This document shows, one piece after another, positions 8,862 to 18,474 of a DNA stretch of 64,000 nt. Position numbers and translations under genes: made by a program. The notes beneath the pieces are model-generated. The model did no database searches, was not told where the DNA came from, and saw only the letters and a program-made list of their open reading frames with translations. This DNA comes from Comamonas halotolerans (GTDB lineage: Bacteria; Pseudomonadota; Gammaproteobacteria; Burkholderiales; Burkholderiaceae_C): NCBI RefSeq assembly GCF_030162935.1, contig NZ_JASAUZ010000056.1:62001-126000 (forward strand). The letters run 5' to 3'. Within the stretch, counting starts at the first letter, position 1; the number at the start of each line of letters is the position of its first letter.

Positions 8862-8928
8862 CCGTGCTACAAAGCAGCGCTGCTTTGTAAGCAAGAAAAA
8901 TCCAAGCTATCTAGCTTGGATTTTCATT
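8862..8928 (+). ncRNA. possible small RNA made of two hairpins
   Basis: TACAAT at 8851-8856, followed by a C-rich stretch, resembles a -10 box. Downstream lie a perfect 22-bp palindrome (8868-8889, TACAAAGCAGC arm) and a 13-bp hairpin ending in TTTT (8897-8924). A transcript starting near 8862 would therefore be about 65 bases and fully structured. No convincing -35 box is seen, and the palindrome may simply be an operator or leader of the tRNA-Ser gene. Confidence 0.25.
8897..8924. terminator. strong hairpin, probably bidirectional terminator after the ABC operon
   Basis: AAAATCCAAGCTA (8897-8909) is an exact inverted repeat of 8912-8924 around two bases. The A-rich left edge and T-rich right edge allow termination in both directions. 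It lies 204 bases after the ATPase stop and 33 before tRNA-Ser. Confidence 0.7.
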
Positions 8929-8956
8929 TCAGAGCATGGCTTATGCTGTGTTGCCA

Positions 8957-9047
8957 GGAAGGGTGGATGAGCGGTTTAAGTCGCACGCCTGGAAAGCGTG
9001 TGTAGGTTAATAGCCTACCGCGGGTTCGAATCCCGCCCCTTCCGCCA
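8957..9047 (+). tRNA. tRNA-Ser: tRNA-Ser(GGA)
   Basis: A 91-base tRNA with a 7-bp acceptor stem GGAAGGG/CCCTTCC, discriminator G and encoded CCA. The anticodon arm CACGC/GCGTG closes the loop CTGGAAA with anticodon GGA at 8991-8993. The long variable arm (GTAGGTTAATAGCCTAC region) and the T arm with GGTTCGAATCC complete a class II serine tRNA. Its 3' end is the integration site of the element that follows, and the element restores the intact tRNA. Confidence 0.97.
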
Positions 9048-9049
9048 GA
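9034..9049 (+). repeat. attL, 16-bp core in the tRNA-Ser 3' end
   Basis: CGCCCCTTCCGCCAGA at 9034-9049 covers the last 14 bases of tRNA-Ser plus two more. It is repeated exactly at 43173-43188 beside the integrase. This is the standard footprint of a tyrosine integrase using a tRNA 3' end. Confidence 0.93.
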
Positions 9050-9061
9050 TCACTAGGAAAC

Positions 9062-9085
9062 AAGCGCCTTTCAGGCGCTTTTTCT
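9062..9085 (+). terminator. terminator just after tRNA-Ser
   Basis: AAGCGCCT (9062-9069) pairs with AGGCGCTT (9073-9080), then TTTCTTTT. It belongs to the element and replaces the host terminator now displaced beyond attR (43250-43279), so the tRNA-Ser transcript still ends properly. Confidence 0.85.
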
Positions 9086-9203
9086 TTTGTACCCATCATT
9101 GCACCCATCGATTTTGAATGCATTTGAAATGAACATTTCTTGCTGTAAGCGTGCACCTTTATAGCCAGCCATAGCGCCAATTTGCGCTTTGTTCTCAGCA
9201 TGT

Positions 9204-9242
9204 AAAAAGGCCCACACCTCAACATAAGAGGGTGGGCCTTTT
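9204..9242 (-). terminator. terminator of the leftward late operon
   Basis: AAAGGCCCAC (9206-9215) pairs with GTGGGCCTTT (9232-9241). On the minus strand the hairpin is followed by a T-run, 19 bases after the stop of the giant PLxRFG gene, and closes the head operon close to attL. Confidence 0.85.
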
Positions 9243-9260
9243 GTTTGACACGGCTGATTC

Positions 9261-12200
9261 TCATCCATCATCCTGGTCGGCAAACCTCCCCACACCCAGC
9301 GCATCACGACGGTTCATGGGTAAATAAACGCCCTCCTGCGCCTGCTCAATCCGGCGCTGGCGCATGCGAACACTTTGGGCCAAGTTCATCGGTTTGATGG
9401 CGCGTGAAGGGTTCTTTTCGTTGAAGCGCGCAATAGCTTCGCGTGCCTCAACCTTGCCTTCTTCATCCCCTGCCATCGCCGCCAGCGCGTATTGCTCCAT
9501 GAGTGTGGATCTGCGGGCCACCAAAGCGCGGTCGTGCTTAGTGATTGCTGCCTTTCCCTCATAAGCCAAGCGCACCTCTGATGGAGAAAAGCCCATGAAC
9601 TGCCCCAGCTGGCCTGCAAAGTCCACTTCGTCTTTGACCACGACGCCGCTCTTGTCCTTCACGCCCTCGCCCCCATAACGTACGGCCTTGAGTGGGTTGC
9701 GCAAGAAGCTGGGCAGCATGGATTCAAGGCCGCGCAGATACTCACCCTGTGCCATGCTCTGCACACCGCGCAGCATGTTGGTACCGATACCGGCCACCGG
9801 CCCTAAAGCGGCAGCCATTGCCGACTCAGCCAGGCGCTGCCCCTCCAAGCCTTCTTGCAGGTCAGGGAAGATCAGGTTATCCAAGCCTACACGCCCCGAT
9901 ACGTCCCAAGGCGTCAGCCGTGACAAACCATGTGCCAGCACTTCAGCAGGCTTTTGGCCAAAGGTATCGGCCAGCATGTTTTGCAACGCGGTCTGTGCGT
10001 CAAACGGTTCATCATCATCGCCTGCCAGCATGGAAGCCACCGCCAGCAGCGTAGACACCATGGGCAAGCCCAAGGCACCGGCAGCCATGCCGTGCATCAC
10101 CAGCAAGCCTGCCAGCACCTTGCGCGCCTCGGCACGCTCTTTGGCGGTCTGCCCCTGCATGGACTGCTGCGCAGATCGAGCAAAGGCATAAATCATGTTT
10201 TGGCTGTACTGTTTGAACAGCAGCAACACCCGCGCCACATTGCCCTGCATGATGCGTGGTCGGTTGTTGCTGCTGTAGTCGAAGTGACCGTCATAGGTCG
10301 CCTTGACTGCTTCCTCATACGCTTGGTAGTGGTCACTGCCTGCATCGCGTGCCAAGCGATATGACGCGATAAAGGTCGCGCTGCGGTTGAACTTTTCAGC
10401 ATGGTGGAACAAGAAGCTGGCCCACTTCATCAGGGGGCGGATCTTCCACATCACGCCAGCGTCTTCGCCCTGGGCAATGCCTGCCAAGTCGTGGGCCATC
10501 GTCACATCGATGACGCCAGCGCGCACAGCCTCGTCAAATGCGGCTTTTTCTTCAGTATTGAGGAAGCGAGAAATATCGTTCTTGCCCTGCACGGTCTCCT
10601 TGCTGGCTCGCAGCAGCGCCTCACCCGCCTTGGCAAAGCCCCACTTGGCCCCCATCACCGGATAAGCCACCAGTGCAGTTTGCGTCAGATTGACCATAGC
10701 CGAAGCGGGTGACAAGCCCAGATGGAATATGAAACCAAAGCTGGTCAGCGCAGTGGACAGCGAGTTCCCGCTCGGATTCATCGCTGCATCATGGCGCTTA
10801 ACCATCTCGTCCAGCACCTGGCGGGCGCGCACCGAAGGGTACTTAGGGTCATTGTCGTGCAGGGAAATGTACTGGTCCATGTCCGCCAACTCGTCCTGCA
10901 GCTGGTCCGAGTAACGCAGCTTGGCCAAATAGCGGGCGCCATGGAAGGTGTTTTGCGCGAAGGCGCGGCGCGCGTCCTGGCTAAAGCCTGCCGTGCCCTT
11001 GCGGTGGATGCCATGCTTGGCCCAGCTCAAGTCGGGCATGGAAGCCAAATACAGCTGACCAATGGAGTCCTCCAGCTCGGCACGCTGTTTGGCGTCCATG
11101 CCCTGTTTGTCCAGCAAGCCATACAGCTCTTGGATGAAGCCGGAACCCACCGTGTCACGGTCAGCCACAAAGTCTTTGGATTTGAGCACCTTGCCCACGG
11201 TATAGCCCTTGCTGGCCGGATAAGGCTGCTCCAGTGTTGTGCGCAGTGCATCAGCCTCTACCATCGTCTCGGCGCGGCTGACGTTGACGGTCTTGCCTTC
11301 TATGTTCTTGACCACCACCATGTATTGACCAAAGCGGGCCAGCGGGAAGTACACCCCCTTGATATGGCCAAAGAAGTCACCTTCCATCTGCTTGATCATG
11401 TCCGCCTTGCGCTGGCCAGTCATACCGCTGCGCTCGATGCGCTCCTTGATGGCTTGACGCACCTGGCGCATGTGGCCACGGTAGGCGTCACGGGCACGTT
11501 GGTAAATATCGCGCGCCTCGGGTGTCAGTGCATCAAAACGAGCCCTGAGCGCCTTCCAGTCGGTCTTGTTGTCGCCTTCCACATAGTCATTGGCCGGGTC
11601 AATCTGCGCCAAGGTTGCGTCGTGCATCAGCTCAGCCAAAGCGGCTTCGTCCTTGAGCTTGCCCCATTCTGTGGCCAACTGATCAGCAGCAGCGCCTGCC
11701 TCATTCTTGTCAGCATCCATGCGCGCCATCAAATTACTGTAACGCTTGAGCTGGGGTAACACTGGGCTGTAAACCTCCGTCAACTGGCGACGGCCTAAGA
11801 ACTGCAACCCTATGCCCATGTAATCGGTCACCTTAAAGCCTGCCTGCTTGCGTACGTTTTGTACCGTCATCCCCTTGATGGTGTCCCCCACGGCCTTGCT
11901 CACACTCTCCGTCAGAGGTGTGCGCATCTTGTTCAGCTCTGCGGCGGGGTTGCTGGCTGTGCTGGTCACCGGTTGACCAGAAGCCGCAATCGCGGACAAC
12001 ACAAAGCGCTCGGCCTCGCTGTAGGTCATGCGACGAATCGCGTTGGCCACGCTGGTAAATCCCAGCCTATCTGCCACACTGGCCAGCCATGAAGCCAAAC
12101 CCCGCAGGCGCAGCGAGCGCGTACCTGCTTGTTTTTCGGCTTTTAGCTCTTCGGCCAGCGTTGCCAAGCCTTCTTCGATGGCCAGCGCCTCATAACTGGC

Positions 12201-15200
12201 TTGCAGCTCGCTGCCGGTAAAGCCCATCTTGGCCAGCTCAGCGCGCTGCTGTGCTGCGATAGGTAGCTTTTTCCAGTCATTTGCATATGATTGGACTCGG
12301 TCATCACGCTTTGCCAAATCCAGCATGGATTGCACATACTGCTCAACCGGCAAGATGTTTCTTAACCCACGATGGAACAACTCATGAAAGACCGTCTTAA
12401 GTACATCGAGATCAGACCCTACTCCGGACTGAAACACGTAAATGTCTCCACTCCGGAGGGAGACGCCAGAATGCACATCCTCCCCAGCGGTGACAAGTCC
12501 GATATCAGCGGGGCTGCCTACGGCGTAGACTGGTGGCGAACCGGGGATGTCCCGAAGAGCCGTATGCACCAGCTGCTGGATGCGTTCCAGCGAAAGCTTG
12601 GATTGCGGTGGCGTGGTGCGGCTGCTGAATAACGCTCCGTGACCTGTCTTGCGCATCTCCACAGACGCTGAAACTTGGTTCCCCCGATTTGGTGAGCGCA
12701 AAATCTCGCGAGTCTCCACAGACTGAACGAAGTGTTCAGAGCCCGCTTGAATGGAGGGGATCTCATCAGCCGTTGGATTCGGATAAACATCCTCTTGGCG
12801 CAAAGCTGATCCCGGGCTTGCATCTGTAGCCATAGCTGTATCAACAGCCTTGGTAGATTTACTGCCTTCAACCAGCGGAACTATACTGTTTGCGCTACTC
12901 TGGTCCACGGGATTAAGGGGGGCTGCCTCCAGGGTAGTTCGTGCGCTGGGCCCGGCGCGCTCCCAGAGTGGCTTTTTATTTCGTAACTGGCCTTCACGAA
13001 TTGGCGTGGCTGCAAAGTCATTCTCTGCAAGCCCATGATCCAAAGCGTTTGGTTCCTCTGTACGAGCACCACTGTCTAACAGCGTCTGCTGCTGTATGTG
13101 TTCCAGCGCTGATGACCGCTCTTGCGGTGATGGCGGTACTACCGCATCCAGCAACGCTGCACGCACGTTCTCGGACAAGTCTGCCCATGGCTTGGTGTGC
13201 ACATTGCCCTTAGCCACAGCATTCAAACCATTGGCCCTCTTGGCGGCAGTTTGACGCTCCACAGCCGCCATGCGCGCCCAGCGCTCAGACGCGTCCTGTT
13301 TGCGTTGATCCTCTGTTTGTCCGAGTTCAATGCCTTGTTGCGCGATTACTTGAGCACTCGCTGCGCCTTGCAGCACAGGTAGTTGGTCAACTTGATCGCC
13401 ATGTTTGAGAGTCGCTGCAGCACCATCCATTTCCCCTTCAACGCTTGCCTGAGTTACTCCTGGGGCGTGCTGTGCAGATGAAACGCTGTGGATCGCTTGG
13501 TCAAATGCTGCTCGCGCTGCTGGTTGTGCAACTGTCGTAGCCCGAGTGGCCTTGTCTTGGCGCTCAGGGATCAGCGCTTCCATGCTGCTGTTGTCAGCCA
13601 TGGCATCCACGGCAGCGACTGGCTGCACAGGATCCGCAGGCAATGCCGCTGGCAAGTTCAACCCCATAAAGGCAGTGCGCGCATCGGCTACGCGGCGCAC
13701 GCGGGCAACTTCATCTTGTGTCAACGAAGACTCACCAATGGTGCGCAGCGCCTGGTTGACATGCTGGATTACGCGCAAGGTGTTGGGAGCGCCCGCATCA
13801 AAGGCATTGCGCACACCGCTGGCAACCCGGCCAGAACGAACACGGGCATCAATCTCCGGGGTGATGTCGCCATGATCAATGGGCACGGCAGCTTGTGGAG
13901 ATTCCACAGCTTGCGTGGATTCGTCCACGTTCAGTGCAAGCCATGCATCTTCCAGCTCATTACGTACGGCCTGCACACGCTCTGGGTCGGTGTAGTTTGT
14001 ACCTTGGCGCACGGCCTGCTGGGCATCGGCCAGTGGGTCTGCTACGTTTTGGTAAGGAACACCAACAGGACTTCGACGGTAGATCTTGTGCCAGTTAGCA
14101 GGATCGTCTGCCGTCAACTCGCTGGTAGCAAGCGCTGTACTAGGTCGATGGGCCGTCAAGCTGCGCGAGATTGGGCCGTCAGCACCAGCAGGCTTTTCAT
14201 GCAACTGCAGCAATGCCTCCAATTCAGCGCGGCGGTACCGGCGAACACCTTCAGGACTGTCTAAGCTGTTAATTTCATCGGCCAAGATGATGGCCTGTGT
14301 GCGCTCTTGCTCTGGCAGTGCCTGAATGCGTTCATGGATGGAGCGCGGCGTGGGTGCAGCCTGTCCCTCGGGCAAAGCGCCACGCTCCATTTCCTGGGCC
14401 ACATTGCGCGACAAAGGCCCATCAGCTGGATTGGGTGCGGCTCGATACACGGGAGAGAGCTCAGCATCGACACCAACTTCCGGATTGTCATCAGGATCTA
14501 TGACCGGCGCAGCAGCTGTGCGCTGTAGCTCAAGCGCTGGCGCTATTGCAGCAGCAGTAGGCTCCGGCTCTTGCGAGCGGTGCTGCCCACGGGCAAAAGC
14601 GTTGCTCACGCCACCCAACATGCCACCGGCCACGCCTTCAGCAACAGCTTGGCCTGCCACACCTTGCCATGTTGGCGTATCAAAACCCTCGTTTTGCAAG
14701 GCGGTGTTGGAGGCATAACGCTCTTGACCACCTTGAACGGTCTCTGGCACGCCTTCACCAAACGCACCCGCACCAAGGCGGCGAAGTGCTGAAGCTCCAC
14801 CGGCAGCAGCAACTCCGGTCATACCGCGCGCCACCATATCTTCCACACCGAAGCGGCCAGCCAAGCCACCAAGAACGCTGCCTAACGCAATCTGTGCTGT
14901 GTTGTCACCACCATAAGCCTGGGCTTTGTCAGCCGCTGCAGTCGCTGCCTCCTCGCTCGCTCCTGCCTTCAAGTGTCCATCCTTGACCGCTTCGTGAATA
15001 CTGCCCTTAACGGCCCCCGCCCCTTGCACAGCACCGAGCCCTGTCGCCAATGTCTTGGGAGCGATACCCCTGCGTGCTGCAGCCATCGCAGCAACCATAG
15101 GCACCACCGACCCTGCGGCTTGGGCTACTGTACTGACTGGGGCTTCAACAATTCCACCAAGATGAGCGCCGATCTCACGCAACCGGCTGCCTCCCTTCTC

Positions 15201-15488
15201 TGCCTCACTGATGACAGCAGCGCGGCGCTCTTGCTCAGCTTGACGCTCAGCACTGAGCCAGCCTTGCGTAGCATCCCGCATGCGGCCAAGCCCAGCAGAC
15301 ACGGCATTGTCAGCGCCAGCTGCATCGGCTATTGCCTTGGTGGCACCAACGGCTCCACCGGCAAACGATGCTCCAATGTCCTTGAGTCGCTGAAATCCTG
15401 TGGCTTTGGGAATGGGTGTGAACTCAATGCCACCTTGCACCGGATATAGGCTCTCGTCATACGGTATGGGTTGATAGCTTGTGTTCAT
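9261..15488 (-). CDS. giant phage polyvalent protein with PLxRFG motif and HExxH
   Basis: A 2075-residue protein at the end of the late operon. Residues 1381-1387 read FPLARFG, the signature of the PLxRFG family of very large phage proteins that are thought to be packaged and ejected with DNA. An HELFH motif at 1035-1039 (HExxH) suggests a zinc metallopeptidase-like domain. An Ala/Gly-rich segment near residues 20-280 could be membrane-active, the middle is low-complexity and charged, and the last third is long helices with hydrophobic patches like LPD-type domains. It overlaps the upstream gene by ATGA (15485-15488), so translation is coupled. The role as ejection protein is inferred from family and position. 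Confidence 0.9.
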   Translation of the reverse strand: MNTSYQPIPYDESLYPVQGGIEFTPIPKATGFQRLKDIGASFAGGAVGATKAIADAAGADNAVSAGLGRMRDATQGWLSAERQAEQERRAAVISEAEKGGSRLREIGAHLGGIVEAPVSTVAQAAGSVVPMVAAMAAARRGIAPKTLATGLGAVQGAGAVKGSIHEAVKDGHLKAGASEEAATAAADKAQAYGGDNTAQIALGSVLGGLAGRFGVEDMVARGMTGVAAAGGASALRRLGAGAFGEGVPETVQGGQERYASNTALQNEGFDTPTWQGVAGQAVAEGVAGGMLGGVSNAFARGQHRSQEPEPTAAAIAPALELQRTAAAPVIDPDDNPEVGVDAELSPVYRAAPNPADGPLSRNVAQEMERGALPEGQAAPTPRSIHERIQALPEQERTQAIILADEINSLDSPEGVRRYRRAELEALLQLHEKPAGADGPISRSLTAHRPSTALATSELTADDPANWHKIYRRSPVGVPYQNVADPLADAQQAVRQGTNYTDPERVQAVRNELEDAWLALNVDESTQAVESPQAAVPIDHGDITPEIDARVRSGRVASGVRNAFDAGAPNTLRVIQHVNQALRTIGESSLTQDEVARVRRVADARTAFMGLNLPAALPADPVQPVAAVDAMADNSSMEALIPERQDKATRATTVAQPAARAAFDQAIHSVSSAQHAPGVTQASVEGEMDGAAATLKHGDQVDQLPVLQGAASAQVIAQQGIELGQTEDQRKQDASERWARMAAVERQTAAKRANGLNAVAKGNVHTKPWADLSENVRAALLDAVVPPSPQERSSALEHIQQQTLLDSGARTEEPNALDHGLAENDFAATPIREGQLRNKKPLWERAGPSARTTLEAAPLNPVDQSSANSIVPLVEGSKSTKAVDTAMATDASPGSALRQEDVYPNPTADEIPSIQAGSEHFVQSVETREILRSPNRGNQVSASVEMRKTGHGALFSSRTTPPQSKLSLERIQQLVHTALRDIPGSPPVYAVGSPADIGLVTAGEDVHSGVSLRSGDIYVFQSGVGSDLDVLKTVFHELFHRGLRNILPVEQYVQSMLDLAKRDDRVQSYANDWKKLPIAAQQRAELAKMGFTGSELQASYEALAIEEGLATLAEELKAEKQAGTRSLRLRGLASWLASVADRLGFTSVANAIRRMTYSEAERFVLSAIAASGQPVTSTASNPAAELNKMRTPLTESVSKAVGDTIKGMTVQNVRKQAGFKVTDYMGIGLQFLGRRQLTEVYSPVLPQLKRYSNLMARMDADKNEAGAAADQLATEWGKLKDEAALAELMHDATLAQIDPANDYVEGDNKTDWKALRARFDALTPEARDIYQRARDAYRGHMRQVRQAIKERIERSGMTGQRKADMIKQMEGDFFGHIKGVYFPLARFGQYMVVVKNIEGKTVNVSRAETMVEADALRTTLEQPYPASKGYTVGKVLKSKDFVADRDTVGSGFIQELYGLLDKQGMDAKQRAELEDSIGQLYLASMPDLSWAKHGIHRKGTAGFSQDARRAFAQNTFHGARYLAKLRYSDQLQDELADMDQYISLHDNDPKYPSVRARQVLDEMVKRHDAAMNPSGNSLSTALTSFGFIFHLGLSPASAMVNLTQTALVAYPVMGAKWGFAKAGEALLRASKETVQGKNDISRFLNTEEKAAFDEAVRAGVIDVTMAHDLAGIAQGEDAGVMWKIRPLMKWASFLFHHAEKFNRSATFIASYRLARDAGSDHYQAYEEAVKATYDGHFDYSSNNRPRIMQGNVARVLLLFKQYSQNMIYAFARSAQQSMQGQTAKERAEARKVLAGLLVMHGMAAGALGLPMVSTLLAVASMLAGDDDEPFDAQTALQNMLADTFGQKPAEVLAHGLSRLTPWDVSGRVGLDNLIFPDLQEGLEGQRLAESAMAAALGPVAGIGTNMLRGVQSMAQGEYLRGLESMLPSFLRNPLKAVRYGGEGVKDKSGVVVKDEVDFAGQLGQFMGFSPSEVRLAYEGKAAITKHDRALVARRSTLMEQYALAAMAGDEEGKVEAREAIARFNEKNPSRAIKPMNLAQSVRMRQRRIEQAQEGVYLPMNRRDALGVGRFADQDDG

Positions 15489-17272
15489 TTGCGGCTCCCC
15501 ACTGGTACGTACTGGCCGTCGCGAAACTCGTACTGCTTACCGTCAGATCCGCGGTGATAGCTCCCCTGCGCTGGAGCTTGAGCGGCAGCAGGCGGGGCCA
15601 TTGGGCGCGTCTCAGCGGTCACCTCGTTGTAGAGGAATGGGTTGCCGTTTTGATCGTTGCCACTACGCCATCTGGTTTGCTCTTGGCCAGACTTGCCGTG
15701 CAATGCCAGCAAGCGAGCGCGAGCGCTAGAGACTTGCTCGGGGTTTTGCGCCTTCATCAACGCTTCTTGCGCTTGGTCCAAGCGATTAAGGCCGCGCAAA
15801 CGCACGCTTTGCTCTTGCGCCTCCAAGCCCAAGCGCCCCATCTCCCACGCGCTGCGGCGCGCATCCCGGCGATCTGCACCTGCTTGTGCCATACCTTCAC
15901 GCTGCAAGCCTGCATTAACCTTCATTGCCTCCAAGTTGGCTTGGGACTGTCCATCTGTCATGGCTGCATGGTCTGCCAGCAACGCCTTGCTATAGGTATC
16001 TGCAGCGGCTTTGCCAGATCCTTTTTTTGCCCAATGCGAGCTGTGAGCCAAACTTGTGGCATCCATCTTCAGCCGGCGCAAATTCTCGCGCGCTGTCCAG
16101 TCGTTGCCACTGTGTGCCAGCGTCGGGCTGCGCATTTGCGGTGTTTGCTCAGGGCTGGAGCTGCTTTCCATGGCAATAGAGCCATTGGCGAAGTTCGACC
16201 AACTCTGTGCAGGCCGGGCAGTGGCTGGACCTGCCCCCTGGCGCCTTGTGTCATAAGCTGGGTCATAACCCACTCGTTCACCAACCAGCCCCGCTGCTTG
16301 CGCATCCTGCACAGACATTCCAACCGGAGAGCGAGAGTCACCCACGCCAAAAGCATTGCCTGCCTGCGAATTGCCATTGAGTGCCAGCGCACCCGCGCGC
16401 TCATGGTCGGCGGCACTGGGTTGACCCGTAAAGCCTGGACTGAAATCCATGCCAGCAGCGCTATCGCTGTACTTCCCGCGACCATGTTGATAAATGCCTG
16501 GAGCAATGGAGCTACCAGACTGCGGCATAGAGCCCGCGCTATCTGGCTGTGGCTGGCCTTGCTCACCAGATGGAGCGACAGGCGCGCTGGCGCCTTTGTC
16601 TGGCAAAGTCCCTGCCTGCGCTGTCCCAGCGGGGAAATTGCGCGCAAAGTCCGCCCCCATGCTCACCGCTTCGCGCACCGCGCCATCACCTGTCGCCATA
16701 TTTCCCGCAGCATTCCCGATGGCCGCCAAGCGATTCAATCCGGAACTGATGGCACCACCAGTGGACACGGTGCGCCCAACACCCCCCACACCTGGCAGAG
16801 CCATTGCCGTGTTGTAAACCTGCCGCCCAACTTCGGTTTGCTTGAGACTGTCCAGCATGCCACTGTCTTGTGCCTTGGGCGCAGCCCGCCCCTCTTCCAG
16901 TGGAATTTGTGCGATCAAGTCAGCGCGACTTGGCGAAGCCGTACTGGCTGCGGCAGACGCCTGCTTTTCTTCGTCCTCAACCAGCCCGCCATCTGCGTAG
17001 TGGTGCGGCTTTGCTGCCTTGCCTGTGGGCTGGTGTGTGGCGGCCACCAGTTTGCGCAGGCGCTCAACCCCGATCTTGCGGGTCGTGTCAGCAGGCAAGA
17101 CAAACTCATCGGCAGAAAGCTTGGCCTCGATAGAGTCGGACGTCGAGGTGCCTGGACCTGCGACTTTGCCTCCATGTGCGCGAAGGTTTCGAGTGGACTG
17201 GCTGCTGCGCGCTGGCGTCCCTGCAGCCAATGCAAGCAGGCGTTGCTTGGCGATGTTCTGAGGTGCGGGCAT
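15485..17272 (-). CDS. phage late protein of unknown function (595 aa)
   Basis: An Ala-, Gly-, Ser- and Gln-rich protein of 595 residues. Low-complexity segments in the middle (about 90-330) are followed by a more ordered, coiled-coil-prone stretch rich in Arg, Glu and Gln near 370-530 and a C-terminal YRGS/GKQYEFRDGQYVPVG-type ending. The composition resembles internal virion or tail-assembly proteins of podoviruses, but no family can be named. The start at 17272 is supported by AGGAG six bases upstream; the open frame extends to 17320 without a site. It ends in a 4-base ATGA overlap with the giant gene, so both are probably made together and may act together. Confidence 0.8.
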   Translation of the reverse strand: MPAPQNIAKQRLLALAAGTPARSSQSTRNLRAHGGKVAGPGTSTSDSIEAKLSADEFVLPADTTRKIGVERLRKLVAATHQPTGKAAKPHHYADGGLVEDEEKQASAAASTASPSRADLIAQIPLEEGRAAPKAQDSGMLDSLKQTEVGRQVYNTAMALPGVGGVGRTVSTGGAISSGLNRLAAIGNAAGNMATGDGAVREAVSMGADFARNFPAGTAQAGTLPDKGASAPVAPSGEQGQPQPDSAGSMPQSGSSIAPGIYQHGRGKYSDSAAGMDFSPGFTGQPSAADHERAGALALNGNSQAGNAFGVGDSRSPVGMSVQDAQAAGLVGERVGYDPAYDTRRQGAGPATARPAQSWSNFANGSIAMESSSSPEQTPQMRSPTLAHSGNDWTARENLRRLKMDATSLAHSSHWAKKGSGKAAADTYSKALLADHAAMTDGQSQANLEAMKVNAGLQREGMAQAGADRRDARRSAWEMGRLGLEAQEQSVRLRGLNRLDQAQEALMKAQNPEQVSSARARLLALHGKSGQEQTRWRSGNDQNGNPFLYNEVTAETRPMAPPAAAQAPAQGSYHRGSDGKQYEFRDGQYVPVGSRK

Positions 17273-17317
17273 TGTGGCTCCTTGATGTAGGTGTTCAGCT
17301 CCAAGGGCAGGAAACAG

Positions 17318-17355
17318 CAAGCCCCTGAAGTCATTGAAGATTCTTCAGGGGCTTG
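17318..17355 (-). terminator. 13-bp hairpin between late genes
   Basis: CAAGCCCCTGAAG (17318-17330) is an exact inverted repeat of 17343-17355 with a 12-base loop. It lies between the adaptor-like gene and the 595-residue gene. The T-run on the minus side is poor, so it may pause, partly terminate or protect the 3' end rather than stop transcription. Confidence 0.6.
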
Positions 17356-17388
17356 TCAAATTTCACTAACCCTACTCGGGAGTGCGCA

Positions 17389-18078
17389 TCACCATGCGCA
17401 GTGAATGAGCGGAGGATTGCGGTCACGGCGTTTCCTGGCCACATTGGCATCCGTCTTGGCACCAAAGATGTTGGTGAAAAGAGCTTCGTGGTCTGCAGCG
17501 CGCACTGCATCTTGTGCATCCGCATCGTTTTTAAGCAGCGCGCAGCGGTAAACCCAATGCTTGAGCCCATCATGCAAAGAAACGGGAATCTCAGGCTCCG
17601 CATCACTGTCAACCTCCAATGGCTTTAGCGCACCACGGTAGACCGTCATGCGCACCTCGGCCTCCATGGCAGGTGTTGGTACCAAACGAACTCTTGGCCT
17701 CCCACTGCCTTGAGTCCCCTCCCAAATGAAGCTATGGGGAACTCCCGTCTGACGCTCCCACCCGGGGCATTCATCATCGAGTTCCTCTACGCAGGTTGGG
17801 CGCAACAGACGTGCTGCCACCGTCATGCGCTTGATCTTGATAAGGCTCGAATGAAGTTCATAGCTGTCGGTGCCGATGGCTGTCTGGAATTGACACACGC
17901 TGGGCGTGTACCGATCCTCGATCAACAGTGCTCGCTCACATGCCTCTTGCACAGCCTGATTGAGGTAGTGAACGAGCTCGCTGTCCTCCCACAAATAAGT
18001 CTTTTGCGTATCACCGAGCTCTGCGCGGAACATCTCAATCATTTGCTTCAATCGCATGATGGTGCTCCCTGCGCTCAC
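17389..18078 (-). CDS. phage adaptor-like protein (DUF6682-like)
   Basis: A 229-residue protein. The start region (RLKQMIEMFRAELGD, then LWEDSELVHYLNQAVQEACE) is the helical pattern seen in head-tail adaptor proteins of podoviruses, and a later DGLKHWVYRCALLKND segment resembles the DUF6682 phage adaptor family. Such proteins form a ring under the portal and connect it to the tail. The ATG at 18078 overlaps the stop of the upstream gene by ATGA, which supports this start over the Met at 18057. Position after the capsid gene fits. The family call is by pattern and not certain. Confidence 0.78.
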   Translation of the reverse strand: MSAGSTIMRLKQMIEMFRAELGDTQKTYLWEDSELVHYLNQAVQEACERALLIEDRYTPSVCQFQTAIGTDSYELHSSLIKIKRMTVAARLLRPTCVEELDDECPGWERQTGVPHSFIWEGTQGSGRPRVRLVPTPAMEAEVRMTVYRGALKPLEVDSDAEPEIPVSLHDGLKHWVYRCALLKNDADAQDAVRAADHEALFTNIFGAKTDANVARKRRDRNPPLIHCAW

Positions 18079-18455
18079 ATGGGCCCGCTGACTTCTAGCC
18101 AGGCAGCATCAACTTCTGCGCGTGTGACCGCAAAGCCCGTCAAGGTTTTCATACGCGCCAGCTGAGGCTTGCCATCCGCAGTGAAGTCCGCTTCATTGGC
18201 ACCATCGAGCATGCCGTTGAGGACTTCTTTAATCTTGCTGGATCGCTGTAGAGCCAATGCTTCATCAGTAGGCGCGGCAGCTTGCACCTCATCTGTGGCT
18301 TGCGCCTCATCCTCCACCTGCATCGCGCCTCGGGCCATCGCTTCAGCCACGAACATGCCCGGCACAGGGACCGGCTGTTGTGTCACAACAAAGGTATGAC
18401 CACTGGTCAAAGCAATAGGGATCGCACGTCCAAAAGGTGAGAAAAGTGTCTTCAT
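18075..18455 (-). CDS. hypothetical phage late protein (126 aa)
   Basis: A 126-residue protein with an acidic Ala/Glu/Asp/Gln-rich middle and a C-terminal DGKPQLARMKTLTGFAVTRAEVDAAW segment that reads like a short helical domain. The second half resembles small phage proteins that carry a peptidoglycan- or DNA-related helical motif, but none can be named. GGAG lies seven bases before the start at 18455. It is coupled by ATGA to the adaptor-like gene. Confidence 0.78.
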   Translation of the reverse strand: MKTLFSPFGRAIPIALTSGHTFVVTQQPVPVPGMFVAEAMARGAMQVEDEAQATDEVQAAAPTDEALALQRSSKIKEVLNGMLDGANEADFTADGKPQLARMKTLTGFAVTRAEVDAAWLEVSGPM

Positions 18456-18474
18456 GATTCACTCCCAAAGAAAA

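Noticed and set aside
9007..9264. 85-residue minus-strand open frame ending inside tRNA-Ser
   Set aside because: Its C-terminus is the antisense of tRNA-Ser (the known GFEPAV-type artefact) and it crosses attL and two terminators.
15479..17290. 603-residue plus-strand open frame
   Set aside because: Shadow of the 595-residue late gene; the minus frame has the ribosome site and coupling to neighbours.
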